64,000 nt of DNA from Calamus simplicifolius (Eukaryota > Streptophyta > Magnoliopsida > Arecales > Arecaceae). The DNA is taken from the NCBI GenBank assembly GCA_900491605.1, contig UESW01004626.1, positions 536,807-600,806 of the forward strand, in the 5' to 3' direction. Shown here one piece after another: positions 21,946 through 34,683 of this stretch (positions are counted from its first letter, which is position 1; every line of letters starts with the position of its first letter). The notes under the pieces were generated by a model. That model made no database searches and was not told where the DNA came from. It was given only the letters and a program-made list of their open reading frames with translations. Made by a program: the position numbers and the translations under genes.

Positions 21946-23700
21946 CATATATTCACAACAGGGAATCTATTACAGATCTGATTACATACTGTCGAATTAG
22001 TTTTGGAAATACATGAATCCCTCAATCCACTTCCTTGATCAACTTGAATCCAAGCGACCTAACCAAGGAGAAACCGAATTATGGAGCTTTCGCATGGGCA
22101 TATCTCTGCAGTTGCTAGGGTTTGCTGAATGGGGATCAGTGGAGGATGGGAACGGAGGAAGAAGTACCATTCCTTGCTGCCCCTTTTCATTTTTATTTTT
22201 GGTCGTAGAATTTTCTTTGCAAGAAAAAATTCTTCCACTCACGCTCGAGGATAATAATAATAATAATAAGGAAAATTGCAATCGCTGGTTGCCAAACGTC
22301 CCTTTGAGAGGCGTTTCATGCGATTGCTCCATCCGCGTGAAACCTAACTTCTTGTTCGTTCCACTCCGAGAATAACCCTCGCCCCGTCGCGGCTCTACTC
22401 GACACCAAGTCATGTAAGGCTCTTTTGGTTCCAGTGCATGTAAGGCTCTCCTCCTTCCTTAAAAACAAAAGGTGAAACGTAAGGAGATCAGCTGGCATCT
22501 CCCAGATATCCAGTTGAAGGGATGAAGGGATCGAACGCTGAGCCTCATGAAGGAGTGCAAAGTTGCAGTTACTAGTATCATTGCACAGACATAGAAAATT
22601 AAAGAGACTAACATACTCCATAGTCGCCTCTCTTAGAGAGACATGATACATGATAGAACTGGAACCATTGACAATCTTGAGCTTGTATTTTGTGGGAGGT
22701 GTCGTCCTGCCCTAAATTTATAGCCTAATCGAAAGACGATATCCAAGCCCAAATCTCAGCAAATCAGCTCTGATTCTTTCACATCTATCCATATCTTTGA
22801 TAGGATGATCCACATATCCAAATCTTATATTTTTTTAGAAAAAAAAAATTAAATGCAGCGCAAAGGTCATCAATTTATTCAATACATCCCTCCCCAATGC
22901 TGCGAATAGGTTGGGTTAATCCCTTATTCCTATCCCATCTTAATTTGTATTTAAAGACTCAAGAATTTCGTTAGGTTGGGTTCAAGAACTCAACCCAGTC
23001 TAAATTTTGGATTAAAATTACACCTCAGATTTTCCAACCTAAATTGACCTGATCCAACTCATATATTATTCAATTATAATTTTGTTCAATAAAAAAAAGG
23101 GGAGGACCTAAACCTATTCCAGCCCAATCTATAAATCTAAATTATATAAACCTCATTCTATTTCGCTCCAATTATACTTGTTAATTCATTAAATGAACTA
23201 TCATTCAATCTAATTCATTTTTTTTGTGTTAAGAACTAATTCATATTTTCTTCCTAATAATTACATCTCCTTTCATCTATTTACACTTAATTATCTCTAA
23301 ATTTTCATCTTTGTTATTTGAAATAGTGAAGCCTTATTATAATGCCTTCAAATATATTATATATATTAAAATTCTAATTTGCCAATCTAAGAATGTCAAT
23401 TATTTAAATAAAATTAAAGGTTTTTGAATAATAAGCTCTTTTTAGTCTTATTTAATTTTTAATTAAATATATGATTAATTATCAATTATTAGATTTAGCT
23501 ATAAAGTAATAACTATATATTTAATATAGATGCAAATCCAATCCAATCTAATCTCAACTTGAATCCAAACATTTGAAGTTAGATTTGGAATATAGTCGAC
23601 TCCAACTTGATCTGAATGATTCATTGGGTCTATATTTTTTTATGGATCTAGTCCAACTCTATCATGCCCCTATTTTTAAGAGCATAATTGATCATAACTT
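21946..23700. repeat. Host segment copy B, right part
   Basis: 21951-22060 aligns with 5990-6100 (A) and 52330-52440 (C): tattcaca, ggaaatacatgaa, ctcaatccactt, gatcaacttgaat. 22530-22760 resembles 6330-6600 in A, including CTATAAATTTA on the minus strand (about 22715-22723). 22920-23640 resembles 6990-7700. Minus-strand frames at 22039-22413 and 22316-22651 (124 and 111 residues) have no recognisable motif. No function assigned. Confidence 0.6.
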
Positions 23701-24190
23701 TGATTGGCAAAGGCCAAGCAGGGAAAAGAAGCCTTTAAGTTTTATGAGAGCATTAAGTTGGGTCAAACTTTGGAATCAAATAAATTGGTTGATTTTACAC
23801 GTGCATCCAGGTAGATTAATATTATCAATAACATCACACCTATCTATATTTTATTATGTGATTTCTACAACTCGTGCTTATCAACATACAAACACACACA
23901 TCCCTACCATTAATTTTGTGCCATGTGATGCAAGAATCACCTCAAGACACAAGCTAATTTAAGCATTCAAACATATTCCCTAAACAATACTATACCTAAT
24001 TGGAATCAACACACATGAAGATATACATACATACATACATATAGATAGATAGAGAGAGAGAGAGAGAGCGCGCGCTATACTTGACTATACTCAACTTATA
24101 TCCAGTTGCCCTTTTCACTATTAGATCTACATAAATCACAAATCCCAAAGGTAAAAAATGTGGGCTGATATACATACATATGTGTATGTA

Positions 24191-24259
<69 letters not shown>

Positions 24260-25188
24260 AATATATTATTTTTTTTATCAAAACATAAAGTAATATTATC
24301 TTGTAAAGGTTCAAGTTTAATCCCCCTATTCCTCCTTCCTTTGAGTTAAAATAGTGAGCCCCTATTACACTGTCTGGTTATACTTCCTTTTCTTTATGAA
24401 AATTTGGAGTAATAATTTTTTAACACCCAAATATAAAGATCTCTTGAGGGGTAGTCAAAATACAACAATGTTTAAATGATGTCCTTAAAGGAGTAATATT
24501 CTCATAACTAAGAACCAATACTTCTTTGATTATAGAATAATATTTTAGATTTTGAAAAGTTTAAAGTCTATCGAGTCCTTTAGCAGCATCTTGATGATTT
24601 AAATCTTGTCAGACTAACTTAGAATAAGCTCCTAGTGAGCATTATGATACTTCAGTTACTTTGTTACGCTGACTTGCATTGAACTTGTGATATGTACTTT
24701 ATAACATCTAAGTTGAGTGATTGTCACTTGATTTGGATGAACCATGACTCACATGAGTCATCTTTAAATGAAGCAATACTTTCTTAGTAAAGGAGCAATA
24801 ATACTCTTGAGCTTTATTTGCTTGATTTGCTATGTGATGCCCCGCGTTTGAGAGCATGATTTGGCAATAATCCTAATTGATCGAGGCAAGAAGGGTCATG
24901 AAAATTATACTATTAGTGTTATTATTCATTTTTATTATTTTGATAGATATTTATGTGCACTATAATTTGAAATCAATTGAACTTCATTAAATTTTTATTT
25001 TACATTCAAGTATATTAATTTCATCAATAACATCACTCGTACCTATACTTTTGTTATATAACTTGTATATCTCATATTCATCAATAATAACCTTTGCTAT
25101 GATATAAGAATCACAAAGAGATCTAGATAATGACCTCAAATATTTTAACATATTAACAATCAATTTCGAGTAAATTTTATATGGGTAC
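23700..25188. other. AT-rich host DNA with microsatellites, no gene seen
   Basis: Contains tracts at about 24025-24072 (CATA, GATA, then GA and GC) and 24190-24255 (TA then TG). 25002-25125 is a diverged direct repeat of 23807-23955 ('atcaataacatcac', 'aagaatcac'). The last 25 bp (ttttatatgggtac at the end) are the left continuation of host copy C, cut by the element at 25189. Confidence 0.7.
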
Positions 25189-25872
25189 TGATGTGGCTGA
25201 TCGGGCCACGTTATGGCTAACGGGAGGGGCAACTGATGGAACCCTGGCCTTGAACTCCGAGTTTCCTAGTCCTCGGACTTCAGGTCCCCTCGGCCTTAGA
25301 CCCCAGGTCCCCTTGGCCTTGAGCCACCTGACACCGCCACGAGGCCCACTTATCACTTGCAACCACCATGTGGCCCACTAACCATCTGCAACCACACGTG
25401 GCCACTGTCCGTTACGGTGCACGCTTGATATGACTAGGCCCACCTACCATCTATGGTGCTGCATCTGACAAAGGGCTGGCAGGACGATACACCTCTGACA
25501 TGCTTATTATTTGTTGTGACATGTCTTTGTCAACCTTGTCGCCTGTCCACTACTAGATATTAACGTCTCAGAATTAACCACCTTCTAAAAGCGGATAAGA
25601 GGGACCTTCGGACAGGTATAAGAACCTTCACCCACAACGAGAGAACAGATCTGAACTCCAAGTCCTCAAGTTAATTTTTAGTTCTTTCTTCACTGTTTTC
25701 CAAGTTGCTTACTTGAGCGTCGGAGGGTCCCCATCGGTGCAACCGATCCCCGAGGACTTTCTTACAGGAATCCCATTGAGGAGAAGGCATTGGAAGATTC
25801 CCCTGCCGTCCTAGTGGCCCTCCGGATCCTCTCCGTTACCCGACGTTTGAGGAACGTGATTTGGCGGCAATA
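25189..25872 (+). repeat. 5' LTR of the 25-49 kb Tat element
   Basis: 684 bp, begins TGATGTGGCTGATC. It ends GGCGGCAATA (the last dinucleotide has become TA; the partner ends CAACA). GTATAAGAACC at about 25617-25627 is TATA-like and is kept in the partner near 49350. Confidence 0.92.
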
Positions 25873-25874
25873 GA

Positions 25875-25892
25875 TTGGCGCACCAGGAAGGG
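25875..25892 (+). other. Primer binding site of the 25-49 kb Tat element
   Basis: TTGGCGCACCAGGAAGGG, two bases (GA) after the LTR, as in the 11-22 kb element. Confidence 0.8.
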
Positions 25893-25979
25893 AGAAGAAG
25901 AGGTAGAAAGCTTCGAACTAGCCAGCTACAGACCATTTTTCCCTGAGCAAGCAAGAAGAAGGTGGTGACACTTGCCCAG

Positions 25980-27546
25980 GAGATTTCCACCAGCTGCACT
26001 GGAGGGCATCGCCAGAGAGCTAAGCAGCAGGAGACCGGCGTTCCTACACAGCCACCGCCATCATCCTAGGATGATCAAATCACCACCCTAATAGTACAAG
26101 TTAAATCACTTGTGGCTGCGGTTCAGGAGCTACAGCAACAACCAACGGCTGCACAACAACACCCAAGACCACCCTCACCGGGCCTGGGGATGGTTTAGCC
26201 CAGTCAATAGTCCATCCATGGGAGATCTCCTTTTCGAAAGACCCACCACCGCCATGCCTCACCCAGGCATCACCGTCGGAAGGCCTCCAAGAGACCCCGA
26301 TCTCCTTCCCATCACGCCAGTGCTTCTCCCAAGCAGCGGCATGGGAAGGAGATAGAGTGGGCACATCCCCATCGGCGCCACCCCTTCCCATCCTCGGGAT
26401 CTTCAAGGGAGGGGTCCTTTGATGGCCGGATCACTCATCGGGCCAAGCGATAGTTAGATGAGTACAACCAGTGATTGGAGGAACTCAGCCGTAGAATCAT
26501 AAATCAGCCAAAGGTGGATTATGACAGCCATCCTCCACTGTCCCATAGCATCATAGAGGAACCAATCTCGGCCCAGTTCTGCCTTCCTCAACTGGACCCC
26601 TACGATGGTACCATCAACCTCCTGGACCATCTGGAGAGCTACAAAGTCCTTATGCATCTCCAGGAGGCAATCACTCCTTTCTCTGCATCGTCTTCCCTGC
26701 CACCCTACGGAATGTTGCCAATGCTTGCTACTCTTGCTTGCCACCATGCAACATCAACTCCTTTCGACAGCTAGAGAGGGCCTTCTTAGCGCACTTTGAT
26801 GCATGCCAAAAGATCCCACGGGTGGCCGACAGCTTGTTTACCATTCAGCAGAGGAGCGGCGAGTCGTTAAGGGACTTCGTGGCCCGGTTCAACGAGGCCG
26901 TGGTCGAAGTCTACATTCTCAAAGAATCGATGGCCACTCTGGCCTTGAAGCAAGGGCTTCGCCCATCCCGCTTTGCCTACTCCCTCGACAAGAAGCCCTT
27001 CGGTTCCAACGCTGAGCTGCTGAGCCGAGCGCAGAAGTATATCCGCACCGACGAGGTTGACTCTTCTCGATGCGAGGCAGATGGGGGTTCCAGCAAGAAG
27101 TAGGCCCGTTCTGAGCCTATTGAGGCTTGATCTAGCAGGCCTGAGCCTCCTCGCCGACCAGACAACCGACCGTAAGCACTCGCCCCTAGGAGAGCCCCTT
27201 TATCACTCTACTCATCCCAATATCCCACATTCTAATTGGAATTGAGGGCGAGTCGTATCTTTAGCGCCCTCCTCCCATGAAGCCAGGGGCCCTCCGTAAT
27301 AAAAATTTCTACTGTTGTTTCCACTGGGACCATGGTCATGATACGGAGGACTGTTGCCAGCTGAAGAAGACGATTAAAGACCTCATCCAATGTGGTCACT
27401 TGGAAAAATTCGTCCAGAGGGGGAACCCAACCGTGCCAGGCCCGTTAGCACCCCCACCTACCCAGGTCAGCATCGATAACACCTCGACTGAGAAGACTAT
27501 GGTTATGATTTTCTGGGGAGCAGATGGTACTTCCAAGAGGTCATAG
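25980..27546 (+). pseudogene. gag: Tat gag (25-49 kb element)
   Basis: Retrotrans_gag motifs run across 26560-27110: PQLDPYDGT, LDHLESYKVLM, FRQLERAFLAHFDACQK, DFVARFNEAVVEVY, RPSRFAYSLDKKPF. The longest single frame is 26738-27103. The zinc knuckle lies in the frame 27277-27546 (FYCCFHWDHGHDTEDC), again with His in place of the second Cys. The N-terminal part before 26460 is only traceable through stops. The residue pattern is close to the gag of the 11-22 kb element, so both belong to one lineage. Confidence 0.85.
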
Positions 27547-28230
27547 GGGGGATGAGGGATTAGACTCTGTAATTCCCTTTTCTAAAAGGGATCTAAAGGA
27601 AATAGTTAATAATAATGACGACAGCATCGTAATATCTATGATGATTGCAAAACATCCTATAAAGAGAATTTTGGTTGACAGTGAAAGTTCGATCGATGTT
27701 CTCAGTTATGATGCCTTTGTTCGAATAAACTTATCCCCCGGCTTTCTTTGGCTTGTGACCATGCCCCTAATGGGCTTCATCGGAGACTCTGTGAGGGTTA
27801 ACGGAGAAATCACTCTTTCGGTCATAGCCGGGATGCCGACGTGTTAGAGCACAGTCTTCATAAATTTTTTGGTCGTCCGAGTTCCCTTGGTCTATAAAGC
27901 CATCCTCGGGAGACCCAGTCTAAATCTCCTAGACGCCATCATCTCTACCAAGAGATTACTTGTGAGATTTCCCACTAGTAGGGGGGGGGGGTCAGAGAGA
28001 TGCGCAGGGAGCAAAACCCAATGCCGCTCTGCTATCATACAACCCCCAGCCCTCAAGGGGTGATCGCTGTGTCGGTGCCTGAGTCACTTGATCCCCAAAA
28101 TTCGGAGAGGAGGGGGAGCCGACCGAGCATTTGTTGACCTTTCCGTTGGAGGAGGGCCCGATGGGAATGGCCCAGGTCGGGGCCCTTCTCCCCGAGGAGG
28201 CACGAGATCAACTTCTCACTTTTCTGTGAG
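27547..28230 (+). pseudogene. pol: Tat protease region (25-49 kb element)
   Basis: The frame 27524-27847 contains KRILVDSESSIDVLSY. The active-site glycine of DSGSS is replaced by Glu, which should abolish catalysis. The second motif AILGRPSLNLLDA follows in another frame at 27869-28063. A run of about ten G at 27981-27991 marks a further frame break. Confidence 0.85.
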
Positions 28231-28235
28231 CCAAT

Positions 28236-29143
28236 TTGGACATCTTCGCTTGGTCGGCATCCGACATGTCGGGCATACCTGGAGAGGTAATCACCCACCA
28301 GCTCAGCATCAACCTAGGATGCCGACCTATTTGGCAGAAGAAGAGGAGCTTCACCCCCGATCGGCAGAAGGCCATTGATGAGGAGGTCCGCAAGCTAGTT
28401 GCCGCCGATCATATCCGAGAGGTGCACTATCCAAACTGGTTGGCCAATGTGATGATGGTCCACAAGGCCAGTGGAAACTGAAGGATGTGTGTCGACTTCA
28501 CCGATCTTAACAAGGCATACCCCAAGGATAGCTTCCCACTACCTCGAATCAACCAGTTGGTGGATGCTACATCTGGCCACAAGACCCTAGCTTCATGGAT
28601 GCCTTCTCAGGGTATAACCAAATCAAAATAGACCCGACGAATGAGGAAGCTACTTCATTTGTGACCAAGAAGGCAATCTACTATTACAAAGTAATGCCCT
28701 TTGGACTAAAGAATGCAGGAGTCACATACCAAAGGCTAATGAACAAGGTCTTTGAGGACCAGATCGGGCGCAACATGGAGGTGTACGTGGATGACATGCT
28801 GACCAAAAGTATCCACATCGATGACCATGTTACTGACATGGCGAAGACCTTTAGCAATCTTCGTCGATTCCAGATGAGGCTAAATCCCTACAAGTGTGCC
28901 TTCGGGGTTACAGCGAGCAAGTTCTTGGGCTTCATGTTGATACAGTGGGGGATCGAGGCAAATCCTGATAAGATCCGAGCCATCCTTGAAATGAGGCCCC
29001 CAGCTAACAAGAAGGAGGTACAGCATTTGACCAAGAGAGTGACAGCTTCGAGTCATTTCCTATCCAAGTCAGTGGAGATATGCCTACCCTTCTTCAAAGC
29101 ACTGCACAAGGTCAATGGTTTCGAGTGGACAAAGGTATGTTAG
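28236..29143 (+). pseudogene. pol: Tat reverse transcriptase (25-49 kb element)
   Basis: 28236-28481 covers the approach to the palm (EVITHQLSINLGCRPIWQKKRSF, VRKLVAADHIREV). After a break, 28595-29143 (182 residues) has MDAFSGYNQI, MPFGLKNAG, the active site YVDD at about 28782-28793, then CAFGVTASKFLGFM and the start of RNase H. The catalytic motif survives, but stops at 28479 and 29141 interrupt the protein. Confidence 0.9.
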
Positions 29144-30030
29144 AAAGCCTTCGAAGAGCTAAAGGAGTTTATATCCACTCTGCCGTTGTTGTCCAAGCCG
29201 CGCGGTAGGAAGGAGCTCTTCCTCTACCTCACAGCTTTCCCCGAGGTGGTCAGCTCCATGTTCGTCTGCATGGGCATCGATGGGACACAGAGGCCAGTTT
29301 ATTACACCAGCAAGGTGCTTCACGACATAGAGATCAGGTATTTCAAAACCAAAAAGATCATTTTTTTTCTTGATCATCTTTGCTCAGCGTTTCAGGCCTT
29401 ACTTCCAATCCCACCATATCGCAGTGCTTACGGGCCAGCCGCTCAGAGCGATCTTGTCTCGTCCTGATACCTCCGGTCGGTAGGCGAAGTGGACCATTAA
29501 GTTAGGGGAATTTGACATGTCATTTCAACCATGGTCAGCAATAAAGTCCCAAGTATTAGTTGACATCCTGCTTGAGTGCACTTGAGTCGAGGAGTAGTCG
29601 AAGGAACCCCACTCGGCATCCTCAGACATAATGGCTGAGGTAGGGAGAGAGGACTGGATCCTTCATGTGGACAGTGCGATGAATGCCCAGGGGAGTGGAG
29701 CCGGACTCATCCTAGCAAGCCCAGAGGGAGAGGCGGTGGAATATGCCCTTCGTTTTCTTTTCCTTGCCACCAACAATCAAGCAGAATATGAGGCCTTGCT
29801 AGCGAGGATGAAGCTAGCCAAGGAGCTCGAAGCAAAGCATCTCAGAGCCTTCACTGACTCTCAACTTGTCTTCGGACAGGTCACAGGAGAGTACGAGGCC
29901 CGAGATCCCATTATGTCCCGTTATCTGAGTAAGATCCAATCATAAGCCTTCCTTTTTGATTATTTTAGTATCAGTTACATTCCCAGGGGTCAGAACGCTA
30001 GAGTCGATGCATTGTCCCACTTGGCCACCT
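29144..30030 (+). pseudogene. pol: Two RNase H domains (25-49 kb element)
   Basis: First domain at 29160-29600 (ELFLYLTAFPEVVSSMFV, RPVYYTSKVLHDIE), again without the first acidic residue. Second, archaeal-type domain at 29631-29945 (ILHVDSAMNAQGSGAG, NNQAEYEALLARM, AFTDSQL). Its last acidic motif is near 30000-30010 (ARVDALSHLA) after a stop at 29943. Confidence 0.85.
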
Positions 30031-31108
30031 TGACCGATGGGGCCTAGAGAGGACATATGTAGAGCATATGGAGGTCCCGAGCATCAAGGCCGCTGAGAAG
30101 GCCCTGCCGATCACCCAGGAGTCTGCTTGGATGGATGCTTACGTCCAGTACCTTACCAATGGTGCCCTTCCCAAGGACCCAGCAGAGGCCAAGCTACTCA
30201 AATGATGAACTCCCAAATTCCTTATACTGGACAGGCAACTATACCAAAGGTCCTTCTCATACCCAATCCTTAAGTGCATTGGGCCTACGGATGCCAATTA
30301 CATCCTCCGTGAGATCCATGAAGGCATCTGTGGGAACCACCTGTGGGGCAGAGCGCTGGCGTATAAGGCTCTGCGCCAGGGGTATTACTGGGTCACAATG
30401 AAGAAGATGCCTCCGAACTAGTTCGAGGATGCAATAGCTGTCAGTGACATGCCAACATCCAGCGGCAATCGACCTCTCAACTGAGCCCCCTAGTAGCCTC
30501 GTGGCCCTTTGCTCAATGAGGGATGGACATCCTAGGACCATTTCCTCGGCCTCTAGCTAATGTAGGTTCCTGCTAGTCATCATCGACCACTTCACCAAAT
30601 GGGTTGAAGCTGAGGCACTGGCGAAGATCACCGAGAGCAAGATGAGATACTTCTTCTAGAAGTCCATAATCTGCCAATTCGAGTTGCCCCATACCCTCAT
30701 CACCGACAATGGCCGATAATTCGATAATGCCCCCTTCAGAGGATTTTGCACTGAGCTGGGCATCCATCAGCGGTTTACCTCCATTGGTCATCCTCAAACC
30801 AATGGGGCGGCCAAGGTAACGAACTACACCATCCTTCAGGGGCTCACAGCGCGGCTAGATGACTTCAAAGGAAGATGGATGGAGGAACTCCCCAATGTAC
30901 TATGAGCCTATCACATGATATTGCGGGCTCCCACCGGGGAGACCCCCTTCAGCCTCATGTTCAGATTTAAGGCTGTCATCCCTGTGGAAATTGGCATCCC
31001 GAGTCCTCGGGTGGAGTTATATGATGAGAAGGGTAACTCGAGCTGGCTGTGAGCCAACCTTGACCTCATAGAGGAGGTGCGCGATCGGGCGCAGCTCAGG
31101 ATGGCTGC
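30031..31108 (+). pseudogene. pol: Integrase N-terminal and core (25-49 kb element), cut by the Athila insertion
   Basis: The zinc-binding region is near 30300-30450 (REIHEGICGNH), and the core follows to about 30850 (MDILGPF, TDNGR, NGAAKVTN with Lys where the catalytic Glu should be). It reads on to QLRMAA at 31108. There the Athila LTR begins. The reading resumes at 41860 with VRPRAF, so about 12 codons are absent relative to the 11-22 kb element. Several TAG and TAA stops lie in this part. Confidence 0.85.
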
Positions 31109-32187
31109 TGATAAATGCACAAATAATCATCATAAACATATTAATTAATAGGTTAAATTACCTTTATTATTTAATATTTGATTATATTTTATAATATTTT
31201 TAGGTAAAGCCCCATCAATGTAAATAGCTCAATTTTAGGAGTCCAATGACGAAACGGCACTCAAATCGGACTTAAAATGAGCTTGAAATTGAATTTACAA
31301 TGATTTATCTGTTTCTGCATGCATCTCAAAGCAAAGTCGGCAAACCAATTGCCGAGTTCATAGTCTTTTACATTAATTTTCTTTTTTTTTTCTTTGATTA
31401 TTCTTCTCTTCCGATTCAATCGTTCCCCCTATCAATCAAAAAATAAATTGGATTGAAAATTCTCAAATTGGAAGTGTGAACTTTAGATGGAAGGAATTTT
31501 GATCCCGTCCGCGATCTCTGCATCCGCATCGTCTCTGCATCTGGGCGTCTGATATGGAAACAGGGATCTCATCTTATCCACATCTGGGCCTCTACAAATA
31601 GCAGCAAAGGGTAGAGTTCATGGGAGAGCCACTAGGAGTTCTGCATGCGGCCGTCCGTGGGTTCGTGAGGCGTCGAGAGGTTCTACAGGCGTCCAAAGGT
31701 GTCTGAAAGCGTTCGTGGAGGCATTGCTTGAAAGCGTTCATGGCTTGGAGATGTCCGCGGAGGAAGAACAGAGAGCTCGGTTCGGTTGAGCCCGGCTTGG
31801 TTCAGCCCATCTTTGGTTCGGTTCAGAAAGAGTTTGTTGCCTTCTTAATGTCAAAAAATAAAACTTTTTAATTTTAGTTTGAATATGCACTCTTAGATGC
31901 TATGAAATAAAACTTTATTCATGTTTAATTCTTATTAAATTCTATTTAAGTGAAAATAATTTAGACTGATCTATTCTTAAAAGGGATGGACCGTGATCTA
32001 CGGGTACGGGCCGTGCTCTATAAGATAGACCATATCTTAATTATTTTCACTATAATTATCTATTTATTAAATTTTAATTATAAATTTATTTCAAGATAAC
32101 CTAAAGTCCTGTGGAATCGATCCCTTACTCTCGCTATTCTATTAGTGAAATTAAGGTGTTTTAATCGTTGCGCTACGACACGCATCA
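31109..32187 (+). repeat. 5' LTR of the Athila element
   Basis: 1079 bp, TGATAAATGC...CGCATCA. A TATA-like CTACAAATAGC lies near 31591-31601 and is kept in the 3' LTR near 41241. Region 31640-31800 is relatively GC-rich (GTTCG and GGTTCAG blocks). Confidence 0.93.
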
Positions 32188-32191
32188 GATT

Positions 32192-32209
32192 TTGGCGCCG
32201 TTGCCGGGG
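32192..32209 (+). other. Primer binding site of the Athila element
   Basis: TTGGCGCCGTTGCCGGGG, a few bases (GATT) after the LTR, the usual form in Athila elements. The first bases of this site also occur outside the 3' LTR at about 41854-41859. Confidence 0.85.
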
Positions 32210-33297
32210 ACTTAAGTGTGTTATTTGAAAAAAAAATAAAAATTAAAAAATTATAAATTATAAAAAATTTATAAAAAAATCATTAATTTTCTCTTAATTT
32301 TATTCTTAATTTTTGAATAGTTATTGCTCTCTTTATTTTATTTACCTTAATTGTTAGAATTTTCTTATTTTCTTTTAACAAAAAAAATACTTTCTTCTTG
32401 TCACAAATCCACTTTTAACCTAATCAAATTTTCCTTTTAATTAACTTACCTTAAAGAACCTGAAAGAAAACCTAAGACACCTTCCATAAAATATAATTAA
32501 TTTAAGAAAACAAAAAATATAAAAATAAAAATAAAATATAAACAAAATAATTATTTTATTTCTATGCTTAGATTGACTTAGGTAAATTTATTTTCTACAA
32601 AACTCAAAATTCTTTCATTGACATCTCATAATTTATTAGGAAATTAGAAACCTAATCACAAAAATCTTTAAAAAAAAGTAATTAGATTAATTTTGTTTGA
32701 TAATTTCAAGAGGTGGACATCTACTTGTTGCATAGCATTTTCATAATTAACTTTAAGGGCACAAACCCCTAATCAAGATAAGGTGGGATTTCATCACCCT
32801 TCCTTGGCCCACAAACCACATCCTTCATTTTGCATTAACCCAAACCTTTAACTCTAAAATTAACTAGACATCAGCCCCTAAGGAACTCGAGCTCAATAGG
32901 ATAAGGCACCCAAAAGAGTTGGACCGGGTCAAGATTGACTGCTTAACTGGTGTCTAGAAAAGGAAAGGAAAGTGGTTGCTTATTGGTTCTGTTCGCTTAC
33001 CTAGTAAGCAACAGGGGGACCCCACTGACCTTATCCTTAACTGGCTAGTTGATCAATTAATTTTTGACTTGAGGGCTCCAAGGCAGTCTTGAAAGTTAGG
33101 AGCTGTCTAGATCTAGGGTAAACCTAGATAGAGAGTCTAATCTTTGTTAACTTGATTGCTAAGAATTATTAAACCCTAATTAAATTATTCATTGCTCTTA
33201 GTTCTAGAAATCTTTTAGGATATTTTCTTTAGAATCTTCTTCTTTCTCTTCTATTATAATAAAAAAATGAATTATTGTTTGCTTTAGAGTCATTGGT
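32210..33297 (+). other. Athila leader, no gene
   Basis: About 1.1 kb of AT-rich sequence with A-runs and no convincing frame. Long untranslated leaders are usual in Athila. Confidence 0.7.
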
Positions 33298-34680
33298 AGG
33301 GTGTATGCTTGGTCGCCGATCGTTGCAACCCAACCTTATACCCTTAGATCCTGAGATAGAAAGAACTATTAGAGCAAACAGACTTAGAATTATGGATCCT
33401 AATAACGAAAATAATCAACCACGACAGTTAAAAGAGTATTTCACTCCTTCAAGGTATACCTACTCTCCCTGCATTCAAGTGCCTCCAGTAGAGGCTGTCC
33501 AATATGAAATTAAGTCAAGTGTAATCCAAATGTTACCATCTTTCTATGGACTTACAAATGAGGATCCCTACAAACACTTAGATGAATTCTTGAAATTTGC
33601 TCAACTGTCAAGATTCAAAATTTCTCCGATGATGCACTTAGGCTTAAGTTATTCCCTTTTTCCCTAAAAGATAAAGCCAAGTATTGGTTAAATTCACTAG
33701 ACACTGTTATAATTTCAACTTGGGATCATCTTCAGAGAGAGTTTCTTAAGAAATATTTTCTATAGGAAAAACGAATCAAATTAGAAAAGCCATAACAAGT
33801 TTTTTTCAGACAGATGGAGAAATTTCATGAGACATGGGAGAGATTAAAAGAACTGATTAGAAATGTCCACATCATGCCATACCCAAATGGCAACTGGTTC
33901 AGTGCTTTTATGATGGTTTATCAGAAAAGCATCAGCAAATGGTTGATGCTTCATGTGGTGGGACATTTATGTTAAAAAATGAACATGAAGCTTGGCAACT
34001 CTTTGAGACATTGAGTGAGAATTCATTACATCATATGTCAGTTGCTCGTCGAGACCCTCCCATAGGACCTAAAAGAGGTGAATATATGAAATAGGTCATT
34101 CTACAGATATCTATACTAAGGTAGATGAATTATCCCATAAACTTGATCGAATTCTACAAGTTGGAAACATCTCTTCCCCATCTACTCAATTACATGAGGT
34201 CTGCATAATTTGTTCGAGTCCAACCCATTCTATAGGTGAATGTCCAGCTGCATACCAATTTCCTGAACTTGTTCAAGAGCAAGCCCACCAAGCCCAAACC
34301 CGATTGGCTCCTAGAACAGGAAATGATCCATATGCAAATACTTACAATCCTGGCTGGCAAAATCACCCAAATTTTTCTTGGAAACCTCAACCTGTAACCA
34401 ATTCATCATCGATCAGACCTAATTATCAAGAAACCAATTTTAGAAGCATGCCATATTCACAATACCCAAACATCCCACAACCTCCACCGAATAATCATCC
34501 TACTTTTGAAGACAAAGTGTTACAAGCATTGAAAGGGCTAGAAATGAATACTCAAATCCTTCACTCCACACACAATCTATTGCAAAACTAGAAACTCAGA
34601 TAGGTCAATTAGCCACAGCATTCAGTAGAAGGGAGGAGGGTAAGTTACCTAGTCAGCCTATCGATAACCCGAAAGGATAA
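33298..34680 (+). pseudogene. gag: Athila gag
   Basis: Starts around MLGRRSLQPNLIPLDPEI, followed by SSVIQMLPSFYGL and EDPYKHLDEF, which are Athila gag landmarks. The first frame closes at 33665 after a shift; the Retrotrans_gag core continues in other frames (KAKYWLNSL near 33670). A canonical zinc knuckle CIICSSPTHSIGEC is near 34203-34245, and 34304-34591 is a Pro/Asn-rich tail. A TAA at 34678 separates it from the downstream frame, which should be continuous in an intact element. Confidence 0.85.
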
Positions 34681-34683
34681 TTC

